DNA of 64,000 nt from Actibacterium sp. XHP0104. GTDB lineage: Bacteria; Pseudomonadota; Alphaproteobacteria; Rhodobacterales; Rhodobacteraceae. Below are positions 50,623-59,214 of the stretch, piece by piece (positions within the stretch are counted from its first letter, which is position 1; the number at the start of each line of letters is the position of its first letter). Under the pieces are notes generated by a model. That model searched no databases, was not told where the DNA came from, and worked only from the letters and a program-made list of their open reading frames with translations. The position numbers and the translations under genes were made by a program. The stretch is from contig NZ_JAOWLE010000005.1 in assembly GCF_025751515.1 (NCBI RefSeq), forward strand, positions 62,001 to 126,000. The letters run 5' to 3'.

Positions 50623-52005
50623 TCAACGCTCTGTCAGTTTCAGCTCGATCCGCCGGTTCTGGGCGCGGGCCTCGGGCGTGTCTGCCGGGTTGACGGGGCG
50701 GTATTCGCCGAACCCCGTGGCCGCCAGCCGCTCGGCCGGAAAGCCCAGCCGCTCGGTCATGTAGCGCACCACCGACAGGGCGCGACCCTGGCTCAGTTCC
50801 CAGTTGTCGCGAAACTGCCCGGTGCCTGACAGCGGCACGTTGTCGGTATGGCCGTCGACGCGGATGATCCAGTCGATGCCGGGCGGGATCTCGTCCGACA
50901 CGTCGCGCAACAGATCGACCACGCGGGCGATCTGTTCGCGGCCCGCGGGCGACAGATCGGCCGAGGCCGGTTCGAACAGCACCTCGGACGAGAAAACGAA
51001 CCGGTCGCCGACGATCTGCACGCCTTCGCGCCCGGCCAAAATGGCACGCAGGCGGCCAAAGAATTCCGACCGATAGGTTTCCAGCTGCGCCGCCTCGGAT
51101 TTCAGCCGCGCGGCCTCTTCCTCCAGGCGCTTGCGCTCGGCCTCTTCCAGCGCGGCGCGGGCGCGCTGCTCGCTGGCCACCTGCGCCAGGGCCGAGTTCA
51201 ACTGACTGCCCAGCGCCTCGATCTGAACATTGGCGGCGGCATCCTTGGCGGCGGCCTCGTCCAGCAGTGATTGCAGCGCGGCCAGCTGACCGCGCAACGC
51301 CACGACCTGCTGGTTCAGCAATTCAACCTTGCGCTGGCTTTCCTCGGACAGGGCCTTTTGGGTTTCCAGCTCACCCCGCGCCACGGCCATCAGGGCCGCG
51401 TTCTTTTCCGCCTCGCTCAGCTGTGCGGCCTCGGCGGTCTCGGCGCGCAGCCGCGCGGCGGCCAGCAGGGTCAGGGTATCCTCGGCGCGCTTGCGCTCGG
51501 CGTCCAGCGCGAGGGTCAGCGCGGTCAGATCGTCATCGGCCTGCGCCAGCTCTCCCCGCAGCGCGGCGGCGGCGGCGGCCTCGGCGGCCCGGGCGGCTTG
51601 TTCATCGGACAGCGAGGTTTCCAGCTCGGCCTGCCGCGCCAACAGGGCCGCGACCTGAGCCTCGAACCCCTCGATGCGGCCTTCGGCGGCCGAGACCTTG
51701 GCGCCCAGCGATGCCACAAGCGCGGCCTGCGCATTGGCCTCGGCGCGGGCGCGGGCCAGGTCATCCTCCAGCCCCGCGCCGCGGCGACGTTCCAGCCCCA
51801 GCGCATCGGCCAGCGCCGACAGTTCCTGGTTCAGCTCGTTCAGCTCGGTCTTTTGGCCCGAGATGGTTTCGCGCAGCACGAATTGCACGATCATGAAGAT
51901 CGACAGCACGAACATCAGCACCAGCAGCAGCGCGGTCATGGCATCGACGAAACCGGGCCAGATCGAGCCCTGGAACCGCTGCCCGTTGCGCCGCGTGAGG
52001 GCCAT
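50623..52005 (-). CDS. MotB/OmpA-like peptidoglycan-binding protein with long coiled coil
   Basis: This 460-residue protein has one membrane helix (DAMTALLLVLMFVLSIFMIV, about residues 21-40) with an aspartate at position 21 placed like the ion-carrying aspartate of MotB. A long coiled coil with alanine and glutamate rich heptads follows (about 48-310), and the C-terminus is an OmpA-like peptidoglycan-binding domain (VDGHTDNVP, NWELSQGRAL, NRRIELKL). The start directly follows the stop of the MotA/ExbB-like gene. No flagellar gene is near. It could be the anchored stator half of an ion-driven motor; its task is unknown. Confidence 0.82.
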   Translation of the reverse strand: MALTRRNGQRFQGSIWPGFVDAMTALLLVLMFVLSIFMIVQFVLRETISGQKTELNELNQELSALADALGLERRRGAGLEDDLARARAEANAQAALVASLGAKVSAAEGRIEGFEAQVAALLARQAELETSLSDEQAARAAEAAAAAALRGELAQADDDLTALTLALDAERKRAEDTLTLLAAARLRAETAEAAQLSEAEKNAALMAVARGELETQKALSEESQRKVELLNQQVVALRGQLAALQSLLDEAAAKDAAANVQIEALGSQLNSALAQVASEQRARAALEEAERKRLEEEAARLKSEAAQLETYRSEFFGRLRAILAGREGVQIVGDRFVFSSEVLFEPASADLSPAGREQIARVVDLLRDVSDEIPPGIDWIIRVDGHTDNVPLSGTGQFRDNWELSQGRALSVVRYMTERLGFPAERLAATGFGEYRPVNPADTPEARAQNRRIELKLTER

Positions 52006-53145
52006 CTAGCTGTCCTCGTCCTGCCCGGCGGCAACCCGCAAGACATGGGTCAGCTCGGCCAGGTCGGTGCGCAGATCGGCCAGGGTTTCCTGCCGCCCGG
52101 CGGCGATTTCCTCGAGGATGCGCAGCAGCTGCACATCCATCGACCGCAGGCGCATCCGGCTTTCGGCATCGGCGAATATGCCCTCTTCGGGGCGGTCGGC
52201 CAGCAGGGTGATCATCTTGTCCTGGCCCTCGGCGATGCGGGTCAGCGCCGCGCGGGTGCCGTCATCGCGGCCGACCTGTTCCAGCGCGGCGGCCACGTCG
52301 GCCAGGCGCTCTTCGGCGAGGGTCGCGCGGCGTTCGGACGCCTCGAGCAGCGCGGCCATCTGATCGAGCACGCCGGCCAGCACCCCGGTTTCGCCGCCGT
52401 CGCCATCGCCGGCGCCAAAGCCCAGCCGGGTGATGGTCGACAGCCATTCCTCGAGTTCACGGTAGAACCGGTTCTGGCCGTGGCTGGCAAAGAGTTCCAG
52501 CAGCCCCACCACCAGCGACCCGGCCAGCCCGAGCAGCGAGGATGAAAACGCAGTGCCCATGCCGCCCAGCTGAGCCTCTAGCCCGGTCATCAGCCGGTCG
52601 AACACCTCGACCCCGCCTTCACCGTCCGAGGGCGCCAGCGACCTGATCGTATCGACCACCGCCGGCACGGTTGTGGCCAGCCCGTAGAACGTTCCCAAAA
52701 GTCCAAGGAAAATCAGTAGGTTGACGATATAGCGCGTGATATCACGGGCTTCTTCGATGCGGGTTGCGACGGAATCGAGGATCGACCGGGCCGAGGTCGC
52801 GCCGATCTGCATCCGCGCGCCGCGCGCCCGCAACAGCGCCGCCAGCGGGGCCAGCAGGCGCGGTGCGCCCTGGGGCGCAGGCCCGCCCTTGTCGCGCGCG
52901 AATCCCACGATCCAGTTGACCGAGCTGATCAGCTGCACCACCTGCAGGAAACAGGCCAGCACCCCGATCGCAAAGACCAGCAGAATAACGCCGTTCAGAT
53001 AGGGGTTGGCCAGAAACACCGGGGCCACGCGCGGATAGGCGACATAGGCCCCAAAGGAAAACAGCCCCACCACCACCAGCATCATCAGAATCTGACGCAC
53101 GGGTTGCGAGAAATGCGGCTCGGCCTCGCGTTCGGTCATGTCCAT
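52006..53145 (-). CDS. MotA/TolQ/ExbB-like proton channel protein
   Basis: This protein of about 379 residues has four membrane segments (about 19-38, 50-74, 138-160 and 195-220). The third has LIFLGLLGTFYGLATTVPAVV and the fourth GTAFSSSLLGLAGSLVVGLLE, as in the MotA/TolQ/ExbB family core. A C-terminal cytoplasmic tail of 150 residues, rich in helix (DQMAALLEASERRATLAEERLA), follows. The 53178 start uses TTG, so I take the ATG at 53145. The partner gene follows with no gap. Together they resemble the 5:2 ion-driven motors; no tonB or tolA gene is near. Confidence 0.8.
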   Translation of the reverse strand: MDMTEREAEPHFSQPVRQILMMLVVVGLFSFGAYVAYPRVAPVFLANPYLNGVILLVFAIGVLACFLQVVQLISSVNWIVGFARDKGGPAPQGAPRLLAPLAALLRARGARMQIGATSARSILDSVATRIEEARDITRYIVNLLIFLGLLGTFYGLATTVPAVVDTIRSLAPSDGEGGVEVFDRLMTGLEAQLGGMGTAFSSSLLGLAGSLVVGLLELFASHGQNRFYRELEEWLSTITRLGFGAGDGDGGETGVLAGVLDQMAALLEASERRATLAEERLADVAAALEQVGRDDGTRAALTRIAEGQDKMITLLADRPEEGIFADAESRMRLRSMDVQLLRILEEIAAGRQETLADLRTDLAELTHVLRVAAGQDEDS

Positions 53146-53209
53146 CAGACGGCCCCGACCCTGTTGTTGTTGGGCCAAGCTTAGGGGAAGCCCCCGAACG
53201 CGACAACTA

Positions 53210-53767
53210 TCAACTTTGCGGTTGGCCCTGCATCAGAATTTCGCGCACACGGGCATCCAGCCAGTCCAGTTCATCATCGGCGATGCCCAGTTCGTGCAGA
53301 TGGGCGGCGGTGTTGAACAGGTATTCACTGTTGGGACCACGGCCACCATGGGCGGCGGCAATGATCTGCGCCTGTTCTTCCAGCGGCAGACCGCCGCAAT
53401 ACTGCACGTGATCGGGGTCGATGATATAGGTGATCGCCCGCACCCGCCCGCCGCCGCGCAGATCAATGGCCAGGTCGACCTCGAGATAGGCGGCCGAGAC
53501 CAGCTCGCGCTCGCGCAGTTCGGACAGGCTTTGTTCCTCGGCGCCGGGTTCGACCCGAAAGGCCAGCCCCTGGCAGGTGCCGTGTTGCAGCGCGTCCAGC
53601 GCCAGAACCAGGCCGGGGCGCTGATGCGTTCCCCGGTGATGCAGCGATCGCATGCAGAACGAGCGGTGAAACCCGTCAAGCCGCGCGATCTTGCGCTCGG
53701 CCACCGGAAAGCCGGGGTTCCACATCAGCGATCCATAGCCGAATACCCACATCTGCTTTGTTCCCAT
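53210..53767 (-). CDS. Gamma-glutamylcyclotransferase (ChaC type)
   Basis: This 185-residue protein has the ChaC/GGCT signature FGYGSLMWNPGF at its start and the following FHRSFCMRS. ChaC enzymes cut glutathione into 5-oxoproline and Cys-Gly. The C-terminal part has ITYIIDPDHVQYCGG and the family's GPNSEYLFNT segment. The start MGTKQMWVFGYG is chosen over an upstream codon. It is transcribed in the same direction as the motor pair, about 65 bases upstream of it, but the roles appear unrelated. Confidence 0.87.
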   Translation of the reverse strand: MGTKQMWVFGYGSLMWNPGFPVAERKIARLDGFHRSFCMRSLHHRGTHQRPGLVLALDALQHGTCQGLAFRVEPGAEEQSLSELRERELVSAAYLEVDLAIDLRGGGRVRAITYIIDPDHVQYCGGLPLEEQAQIIAAAHGGRGPNSEYLFNTAAHLHELGIADDELDWLDARVREILMQGQPQS

Positions 53768-53831
53768 TTGACTGGCCCTCCGTCTTGGGCCCCTGTAAAC
53801 ACCAGCCGCACGCCAAGGGAAAGGGTCTGTC

Positions 53832-54815
53832 ATGCGCAAGCTGATCGTATTGGCCATCATCGGGGCGCTCTTGTGGGGCGGCTATTGGGTGCTGGCCAAG
53901 CAGGGGCTGGAAACCGCGTTGGATCAGGGCACCGCCGATGCCCGCGCCGACGGCTGGGTGGTGGATTACGCCGAGCGCAGCCTGCGCGGCTTTCCCAGCC
54001 GGCTGGATACCAGCTTTACCGATCTGACCATCGTGTCGCCTTCGGGCGAGGTCACCTGGCGCGCGCCGTTCCTTCAGGTGCTCGCCCTTAGCTATCGGCC
54101 CAATCACCTGATCGCGGTCTGGCCGCAGGAACAGACGCTGCGCGTGCCGGCAGGACAGTTCGCGCTGAGCACCGATGACATGCGGGCCTCGGCGGTGTTC
54201 CGGCCCGACAGCAGCGTCGCGCTGGACCGGGCCAATATCGCCATCGAGGGCGCACGGCTGAAACAGCCCGACGGCGGGGTATTGGCCGCGCAGGCGATGC
54301 GCGGCGCCATTCGTCAGATCAACGACGACGCCCACCAGCATGAGATCGCGATTGAACTGACCGGCCTGGCCCTGCGGCCCGAATGGCTGGCGGCCTGGGG
54401 CATCGCGCCCGAGGCCCCCGACGCGCTGGCCCTGTTGCGGGTGACGGCCGACCTGCGCTTTGCCGCGCCGCTGGACCGCACCGGGGTGGCCACGGGCCTG
54501 CCCCCGGTCACGGACACGCAAATTACGGCAGTGCAGATCACCTGGGGCGATATGGTGCTGGATCTCGGCGGCGCGATGACCGTTGGGCCAGACGGCATCC
54601 CGCGCGGCGAGGCCGTGATGCGCGCCACGGGCTGGCAACGGTTCCTTGAGCTGATGCCGATGCTGCCCGACGACCGTGCGCGGCTGATCCTGGCGTTGAA
54701 TGCCGTGGCCGATCCTGACGGCACGGTCGAAATTCCCTTTACCGCCCGCGATGACCAGATCTTTGCCGCCGGCCTGCCGATTGGCCCGGCTCCGCGGCTA
54801 GTGCGGCCCCGATAG
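53832..54815 (+). CDS. DUF2125 family protein
   Basis: This 327-residue protein has an N-terminal membrane anchor or uncleaved signal (KLIVLAIIGALLWGGYWVLA) and the DUF2125 domain thereafter (WVVDYAERSLRGFPSRLDTSF). It is probably displayed in the periplasm; function is unknown. The body looks like beta strands with little conservation except the RGFPSRLD region and FLQVLALSYRPNHLIAVWP. It converges with the extensin-like gene, 3 bases apart. Confidence 0.85.
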   Translation: MRKLIVLAIIGALLWGGYWVLAKQGLETALDQGTADARADGWVVDYAERSLRGFPSRLDTSFTDLTIVSPSGEVTWRAPFLQVLALSYRPNHLIAVWPQEQTLRVPAGQFALSTDDMRASAVFRPDSSVALDRANIAIEGARLKQPDGGVLAAQAMRGAIRQINDDAHQHEIAIELTGLALRPEWLAAWGIAPEAPDALALLRVTADLRFAAPLDRTGVATGLPPVTDTQITAVQITWGDMVLDLGGAMTVGPDGIPRGEAVMRATGWQRFLELMPMLPDDRARLILALNAVADPDGTVEIPFTARDDQIFAAGLPIGPAPRLVRPR

Positions 54816-54818
54816 GGT

Positions 54819-55712
54819 CTAGCGGCAGTACGGCCCCGACCGGTGCCGGGCCGTGTCGAAATGGAAATGATCCTTGTGGAACCGGTCGGCCTTGGGGCCA
54901 AGCACGGTGCCAAACGGGCCACAGGCCTTTTTGTGCATCTTGCGCAGCATCTTGCCCTTGGCGCCTTTGCCCCAGTCGTTGAGCACGCTCAGCCGCGTGC
55001 CGTTGCTTAGCGTGATGGCCGAGATGTCGATCGCCTTGCCTTTACCGTGTTCGGATATCTTGGCGCCGGCCTGGTTGTTGCGGGTGCGGCAGGAATAATG
55101 CGCCGCCACGCTAAGCACGGCCACACCGCCGCCCTTGCGGCCAACCACGGGCTTTACCCCGTCATTGATCCATTTTTTCAGGGCCTTGGCCGTCTTGCAA
55201 TCCATCACCGAGGGCTGCGACAGTTGCACTCCGGCCACCTGCGTGACCTCGACCGGGTTATCGACGCCACAGCCGCGCAACCGCCCGGCAATGGGCGAGA
55301 CCTTGCGGCCGCGAATATTGCTGTCGCCGCAGACCGGGCCGTGCTGGCCGCGGGCGGTGACCGTGGGCTGAGGGCGTTGCGCGTAGGTGGCGGGCTGAAC
55401 CGTGGCCGCGCCACGCGGGCGGGCGCGCGGAACGGGCGACACGGCAATCGCGGCATAGGCGGCCATTGGCAGCGGCGCGCGCTGGGTCACGACCGGGCGG
55501 GCGGCCTCGACCACGCCGCGCGGACGGGCGCGCGGGCGCATGTCGCTGGCCGAGGGGCCAAAAACGGGCAGCCAGCGGGTCACGGGGGCGGGGGCGCTGT
55601 CGGTCACCGGGCGGGCACGCGGCAAGGTCGAGGTCTGATACCCCGCGCGGGCCATCTCGCTGCCCGCAAGCACACAGATCAAGGTGCAGAATGTGGCTGT
55701 TGCTGCCCTCAT
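54819..55712 (-). CDS. Extensin-like (PF06904) exported protein
   Basis: This 297-residue protein has a signal peptide (ATFCTLICVLAGSEMARA) and a low-complexity proline/arginine-rich linker with repeated PRARP (five or so copies), followed by the extensin-like C-terminal domain with conserved cysteines (DCKTAKAL, YSCRTRN, CGPFGTVLG) and the histidines SEHGKGKAIDIS and FHKDHFHFD. The H/D arrangement is like D,D-peptidase (peptidase M15) folds, so it may act on the cell wall. It overlaps tyrC by 4 bases and thus belongs to the hisC-tyrC operon. Confidence 0.87.
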   Translation of the reverse strand: MRAATATFCTLICVLAGSEMARAGYQTSTLPRARPVTDSAPAPVTRWLPVFGPSASDMRPRARPRGVVEAARPVVTQRAPLPMAAYAAIAVSPVPRARPRGAATVQPATYAQRPQPTVTARGQHGPVCGDSNIRGRKVSPIAGRLRGCGVDNPVEVTQVAGVQLSQPSVMDCKTAKALKKWINDGVKPVVGRKGGGVAVLSVAAHYSCRTRNNQAGAKISEHGKGKAIDISAITLSNGTRLSVLNDWGKGAKGKMLRKMHKKACGPFGTVLGPKADRFHKDHFHFDTARHRSGPYCR

Positions 55713-56635
55713 GCCTCTTTCTTTTTGACGCCGCGCCCGAAATCGGGTGCGTCGGTATCTTGCCCTGCCTGAATGATACCACGTCTAATGGCGCGTGTCC
55801 GGGTAAAATAGTCGAACAGGTGGTCGCCCTCGCCGGTGCGGATCGCGCGCTGTAGGGCAAAGAGTTCCTCGGTAAAGCGGCCCAGGATTTCCAGCGTCGC
55901 CTCTTTGTTGTTCAGGAACACGTCGCGCCACATGGTCGGGTCGCTGGCTGCGATCCGGGTGAAATCACGGAAACCCGCGGCCGAGTATTTGATCACCTCG
56001 CTGTCGGTCACGCGACGCAGGTCATCGGCCACGCCCACCATCGTATAGGCGATCAGGTGCGGCACGTGGCTGGTGACGGCCAGAACCAGATCGTGGTGAT
56101 CGGCGTCCATCACATCGACATTGGCGCCCATGCCCTGCCACAGCGCCTCAAGCCGTTCGGTCGCCGCCGTATCGGTGCCCTCGACCGGTACGACCAGGCA
56201 CCAGCGGTTGTCGAACAGCTCGGCAAAGCCCGAGCGCGGGCCGGAATGTTCGGTGCCCGCCAGCGGGTGCGCCGGGATGAAATGCACGCCCTCGGGGATA
56301 TGCGGCGCGACGGCGTCGATGACCGCGCGTTTCACTGACCCCACATCGGTGACGGTTGCGCCGGGCGCCAGATGCGGGCCGATCTCGGCCGCGACATCGC
56401 CCATTGCGCCCACGGGCACGGCCAGCACGACCAGATCGGCGCCTTTCACGGCCTCGACTGCGGTGTCGGTCACGCGGTCGACCAGCCCGATCTCGGCCGC
56501 GACCTTACGGGTATCGGCCGAGCGCGCGGTGCCGACGATTTCACCAGCCAGCCCGGCCCGGCGCATCGCCAAGGCCATCGAGCCCGCGATCAGCCCCAGG
56601 CCGATCAGCGCAACGCGGTTGTAGATTACGCTCAT
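55709..56635 (-). CDS. tyrC: Prephenate/arogenate (cyclohexadienyl) dehydrogenase
   Basis: This 308-residue enzyme makes the tyrosine precursor by oxidative decarboxylation of prephenate or arogenate. The NAD-binding start is [19 protein letters not shown] and the catalytic segment is [11 protein letters not shown]. It lacks a fused chorismate mutase. It overlaps hisC by 4 bases upstream and the extensin-like gene by 4 bases downstream. The hisC-type aminotransferase next to it could also serve tyrosine synthesis. Confidence 0.93.
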   Translation of the reverse strand: MSVIYNRVALIGLGLIAGSMALAMRRAGLAGEIVGTARSADTRKVAAEIGLVDRVTDTAVEAVKGADLVVLAVPVGAMGDVAAEIGPHLAPGATVTDVGSVKRAVIDAVAPHIPEGVHFIPAHPLAGTEHSGPRSGFAELFDNRWCLVVPVEGTDTAATERLEALWQGMGANVDVMDADHHDLVLAVTSHVPHLIAYTMVGVADDLRRVTDSEVIKYSAAGFRDFTRIAASDPTMWRDVFLNNKEATLEILGRFTEELFALQRAIRTGEGDHLFDYFTRTRAIRRGIIQAGQDTDAPDFGRGVKKKEA

Positions 56636-57717
56636 GTCGCCTGTTCCTTGAACTTGCGCACGGCATGGGCCACGCGGCGGCAGGCGGCCTCGTCGCCCAC
56701 GGTGATGCGCAGGCAGTTGGGCAGGCCATAGCCCGCCACCATCCGCACGATGATGCCCTGCGATTTGAGGAAAGCGTCACAGGCCTCGGCCTCGGCGGCA
56801 TCATGGAACCGGGCCAGAATGAAATTCGCGGTCGAGGTGTCCGACGGCACGCCCATCTCGGCCAGCGACTCGGCCAGCCAGGCGCGCATGCGGGCGTTTT
56901 CCAGCCGGCAGCGTTCGACGAATTCCACGTCGCGCACGGCGGCCTCGGCCGTGGCCATCTGGGTGTCCGACAGGTTGAACGGCTGACGCACACGGGTCAT
57001 CACGTCGATCAGCGCCTTGGGGCCATAGCCCCAGCCCACGCGCAGCCCGCCCAGACCGTAGATCTTGGAGAAGGTGCGCGTCATGATCACGTTGTCACGC
57101 GCATCGACCAGCGCGGCGCCGCCGTCGAACCCGTCGACATATTCGGTATAGGCGCCGTCATGCACCAGGATCGCGCCCTTGGGCAGCCCGGCAGCCAGGC
57201 GCGCGACCTCGTTCCCGCCGATCATGGTGCCGGTGGGGTTGGCGGGGTTGGCGATGAACACGATCTTGGTGCGCTCGGTGCAGGCGGCCAGAACGGCGTC
57301 GACATCGACGGTGCGCTCGCGCTCGGGCACGCAGACGGGCGTAGCACCGACCATATGCGCCAGGATCGGATACATCGAAAAGCCGTGCTCGGTATAGATC
57401 ACCTCGTCACCGGGGCCGGCAAAGCAATGCGCCACGAATTGCAGCACCTCGTCGGACCCCGCGCCGCAGATGATGCGGTCGGCATCCAGCCCATGCACCT
57501 GGGCGATGGCCGTGCGCAGCGGGGTGTGATCGGTGTTGGGATAGCGATGCAGCGAATGAACCGAGCGGGCAAAGGCCTCTTTCGCCTTGTCCGAAGTGCC
57601 GAACGGGTTTTCGTTCGACGACAGTTTCAAAACGTCGGTCTGGCCGGCAATCTGGGACTGCCCACCTTGATAGAGCTTGATCTCCATGATCCCCGGCTGG
57701 GGGGTAATGTCAGACAT
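56632..57717 (-). CDS. hisC: Histidinol-phosphate (aromatic) aminotransferase
   Basis: This 361-residue PLP enzyme of fold type I has the family features [10 protein letters not shown], the PLP lysine in [17 protein letters not shown] and the C-terminal CLRITVGDE. It is annotated as HisC for histidine synthesis; its coupling to tyrC suggests it also, or mainly, transaminates prephenate or 4-hydroxyphenylpyruvate. I start at MSDITPQPG; a long upstream open stretch reaching 57981 would overlap the divergent gene. A hexamer GGAGT lies 5-6 bases in front. Confidence 0.93.
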   Translation of the reverse strand: MSDITPQPGIMEIKLYQGGQSQIAGQTDVLKLSSNENPFGTSDKAKEAFARSVHSLHRYPNTDHTPLRTAIAQVHGLDADRIICGAGSDEVLQFVAHCFAGPGDEVIYTEHGFSMYPILAHMVGATPVCVPERERTVDVDAVLAACTERTKIVFIANPANPTGTMIGGNEVARLAAGLPKGAILVHDGAYTEYVDGFDGGAALVDARDNVIMTRTFSKIYGLGGLRVGWGYGPKALIDVMTRVRQPFNLSDTQMATAEAAVRDVEFVERCRLENARMRAWLAESLAEMGVPSDTSTANFILARFHDAAEAEACDAFLKSQGIIVRMVAGYGLPNCLRITVGDEAACRRVAHAVRKFKEQAT

Positions 57718-57856
57718 CGGTCCACTCCTGCTTTCAGGCCTCAATACCGGCGGCGCATCGCCATTGCCAGATGGAATGATCCGCGCCCCGCGGGCTGTTG
57801 CGAAAAAATCCGTGAGTGATAGACCGCAGGGACCAAGCGTTTGAAAGGACATGGCC

Positions 57857-58366
57857 ATGGCGCTGTTGCCGGATCTTGAACATGACTGCGGCAGTTGCGC
57901 GGCGCTGTGCTGTCTGGCGCTGGCCTTTGACAAGGGTGACATGTTCGCCTTTGACAAGCCCGCCGGCCTGCCCTGCCCCAACCTTGATGCCTGCGGCGAC
58001 TGCCTGATCTATGACGAGCTAAAGCCGCAGGGCTTTGCCGGTTGCACGGTCTACAGCTGCAACGGCGCGGGGCAGCGTGTGACGCAAGAGCTGTTCGCCG
58101 GCGCCACATGGCTGAATGATCCGAAACTGGCCGCGCCGATGATCGACGCGTTTCGGGTGATGCGACAGGTGCATGACCTGATCGCGATGCTGATGGCGGC
58201 GGGCAACCTGCCGCTGGAGGATGACCAGCAGGAAGAGCTGGAAGACCTGCTGGAAGAGCTGGTGCCCGAGGACGGCTGGACCACCGACACATTGGCCGCG
58301 CTCGAGGCCGGGCCCCTGCCCGCCCGCGCCCAGGCGTTTTTCCGCGGCCTGCGCGATCTGGTCTGA
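57857..58366 (+). CDS. Cysteine-cluster protein of unknown function
   Basis: This 169-residue acidic protein has its cysteines in the first 60 residues: [18 protein letters not shown], then [17 protein letters not shown] and [16 protein letters not shown] recall the same block at the front of some pentapeptide-repeat proteins of actinobacteria, but here no pentapeptide repeat follows. The rest is helical and very acidic ([19 protein letters not shown]). Metal binding is likely. A second ATG at 57857 has AAAGGA at 7 bases and is preferred to 57851. It is divergent from hisC and converges with rpsD. Confidence 0.75.
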   Translation: MALLPDLEHDCGSCAALCCLALAFDKGDMFAFDKPAGLPCPNLDACGDCLIYDELKPQGFAGCTVYSCNGAGQRVTQELFAGATWLNDPKLAAPMIDAFRVMRQVHDLIAMLMAAGNLPLEDDQQEELEDLLEELVPEDGWTTDTLAALEAGPLPARAQAFFRGLRDLV

Positions 58367-58373
58367 CCCAAAG

Positions 58374-58402
58374 AAAAAGCCCGCCGAAATGGCGGGCTTT
58401 CG
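58374..58402 (-). terminator. Terminator of rpsD (two-way)
   Basis: AAAGCCCGCC-ATTTC-GGCGGGCTTTTTC on the minus strand has a perfect 10-base stem and a T-run, 25 bases after the rpsD stop. On the plus strand the T-tail is short, so it would end the cysteine-rich gene less well. Confidence 0.87.
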
Positions 58403-58426
58403 CAATCTTGTCTGGTGCGGCGAAGA

Positions 58427-59047
58427 TTAGTTCTTCGCGTAGAATTCCACGACCAGGCTCGGTTCCATCATCACCGGGTAGGGCACATCCGCCAGGGTGG
58501 GGGTGCGGGTGAAGGTGGCGGTCAGCTTCGAGTGGTCGGCCTCGATGTAGTCCGGAACATCACGCTCGGCCAGCTGGGTGGCTTCCAGGATGAAGGCCAG
58601 CTGCTTGGAACGGTCACGCACTTCGATCACGTCACCCTCTTTCACGCGGTACGAAGGGATGTTCACGCGCTGGCCGTTCACGGTCACGTGGCCGTGGTTC
58701 ACGAACTGGCGGGCGGCAAAGATGGTGGCGACGAACTTGGCGCGGTAGACAACGGCGTCCAGGCGGCGCTCCAGCAGACCGATGAGGTTTTCACCGGTGT
58801 CGCCCTTCACACGCTCGGCTTCGGCGTAGATGCGGCGGAATTGTTTCTCGGTCAGGTCACCATAGTAACCCTTCAGCTTTTGCTTGGCGCGCAGCTGGAT
58901 ACCAAAGTCCGACAGTTTGCCCTTGCGGCGCTGGCCGTGCTGGCCGGGGCCGTATTCGCGGCGGTTGACGGGGGATTTGGCGCGGCCCCAGATGTTTTCA
59001 CCCATCCGGCGGTCAATTTTGTACTTGGCAGACGTGCGTTTGGTCAC
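58427..59047 (-). CDS. rpsD: 30S ribosomal protein S4
   Basis: This 206-residue primary 16S rRNA-binding protein has the N-terminal [19 protein letters not shown] and the S4 RNA-binding domain ([36 protein letters not shown]). S4 often controls its own synthesis through its mRNA leader; the 160-base leader here is highly structured. It is transcribed alone, starting from a promoter that overlaps the end of the Hint gene. Confidence 0.98.
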   Translation of the reverse strand: MTKRTSAKYKIDRRMGENIWGRAKSPVNRREYGPGQHGQRRKGKLSDFGIQLRAKQKLKGYYGDLTEKQFRRIYAEAERVKGDTGENLIGLLERRLDAVVYRAKFVATIFAARQFVNHGHVTVNGQRVNIPSYRVKEGDVIEVRDRSKQLAFILEATQLAERDVPDYIEADHSKLTATFTRTPTLADVPYPVMMEPSLVVEFYAKN

Positions 59048-59070
59048 GGCTGATCTCCTTCGTTGGTCGA

Positions 59071-59136
59071 GGCCTTGCGGCCACTATGAAGGGCGTTGTC
59101 CTTTCCCTTGCGGGAGACAGGCTTCCCCTTGCGGGG
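59071..59136 (-). promoter_or_regulatory. Three small GCAA-loop hairpins in the rpsD leader
   Basis: On the mRNA the leader has CCCC-GCAA-GGGG (59136-59125), TCCC-GCAA-GGGA (59115-59104) and GGCC-GCAA-GGCC (59082-59071). All three have the GNRA tetraloop GCAA on a 4-base stem. The last lies 20-25 bases in front of the rpsD start. They may form an S4 binding site for autoregulation; this is inference from position. Confidence 0.5.
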
Positions 59137-59152
59137 GCCACCAACACCAATG

Positions 59153-59177
59153 AAAACCCGGCCTTTGTGGGGCCGGG
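59153..59177 (-). terminator. Hairpin with T-run between the Hint gene and rpsD
   Basis: CCCGGCC-CCACAAA-GGCCGGG-TTTT on the minus strand fits an intrinsic terminator for the Hint gene, 34 bases after its stop. It also lies within the first 25 bases of a transcript from the rpsD promoter, so it must be passed or act as attenuator. Confidence 0.55.
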
Positions 59178-59186
59178 AATGCGGGG

Positions 59187-59214
59187 CTTATACAGCCCGA
59201 AAGCCCAGAGTCAA
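59187..59214 (-). promoter_or_regulatory. Promoter of rpsD
   Basis: On the minus strand TTGACT (59214-59209), 16 bases and TATAAG (59192-59187) match the -35/-10 consensus in 5 of 6 positions each. It lies over the last codon and stop of the Hint gene, about 140 bases in front of rpsD. Confidence 0.72.

Noticed and set aside
50623-53145. Zorya-type phage defence (ZorAB)
   Set aside because: The pair has similar MotA/MotB parts, but no ZorC, ZorD or ZorE gene is adjacent, and neighbours are clpA and a ChaC-like gene. A general motor of unknown use is the safer reading.
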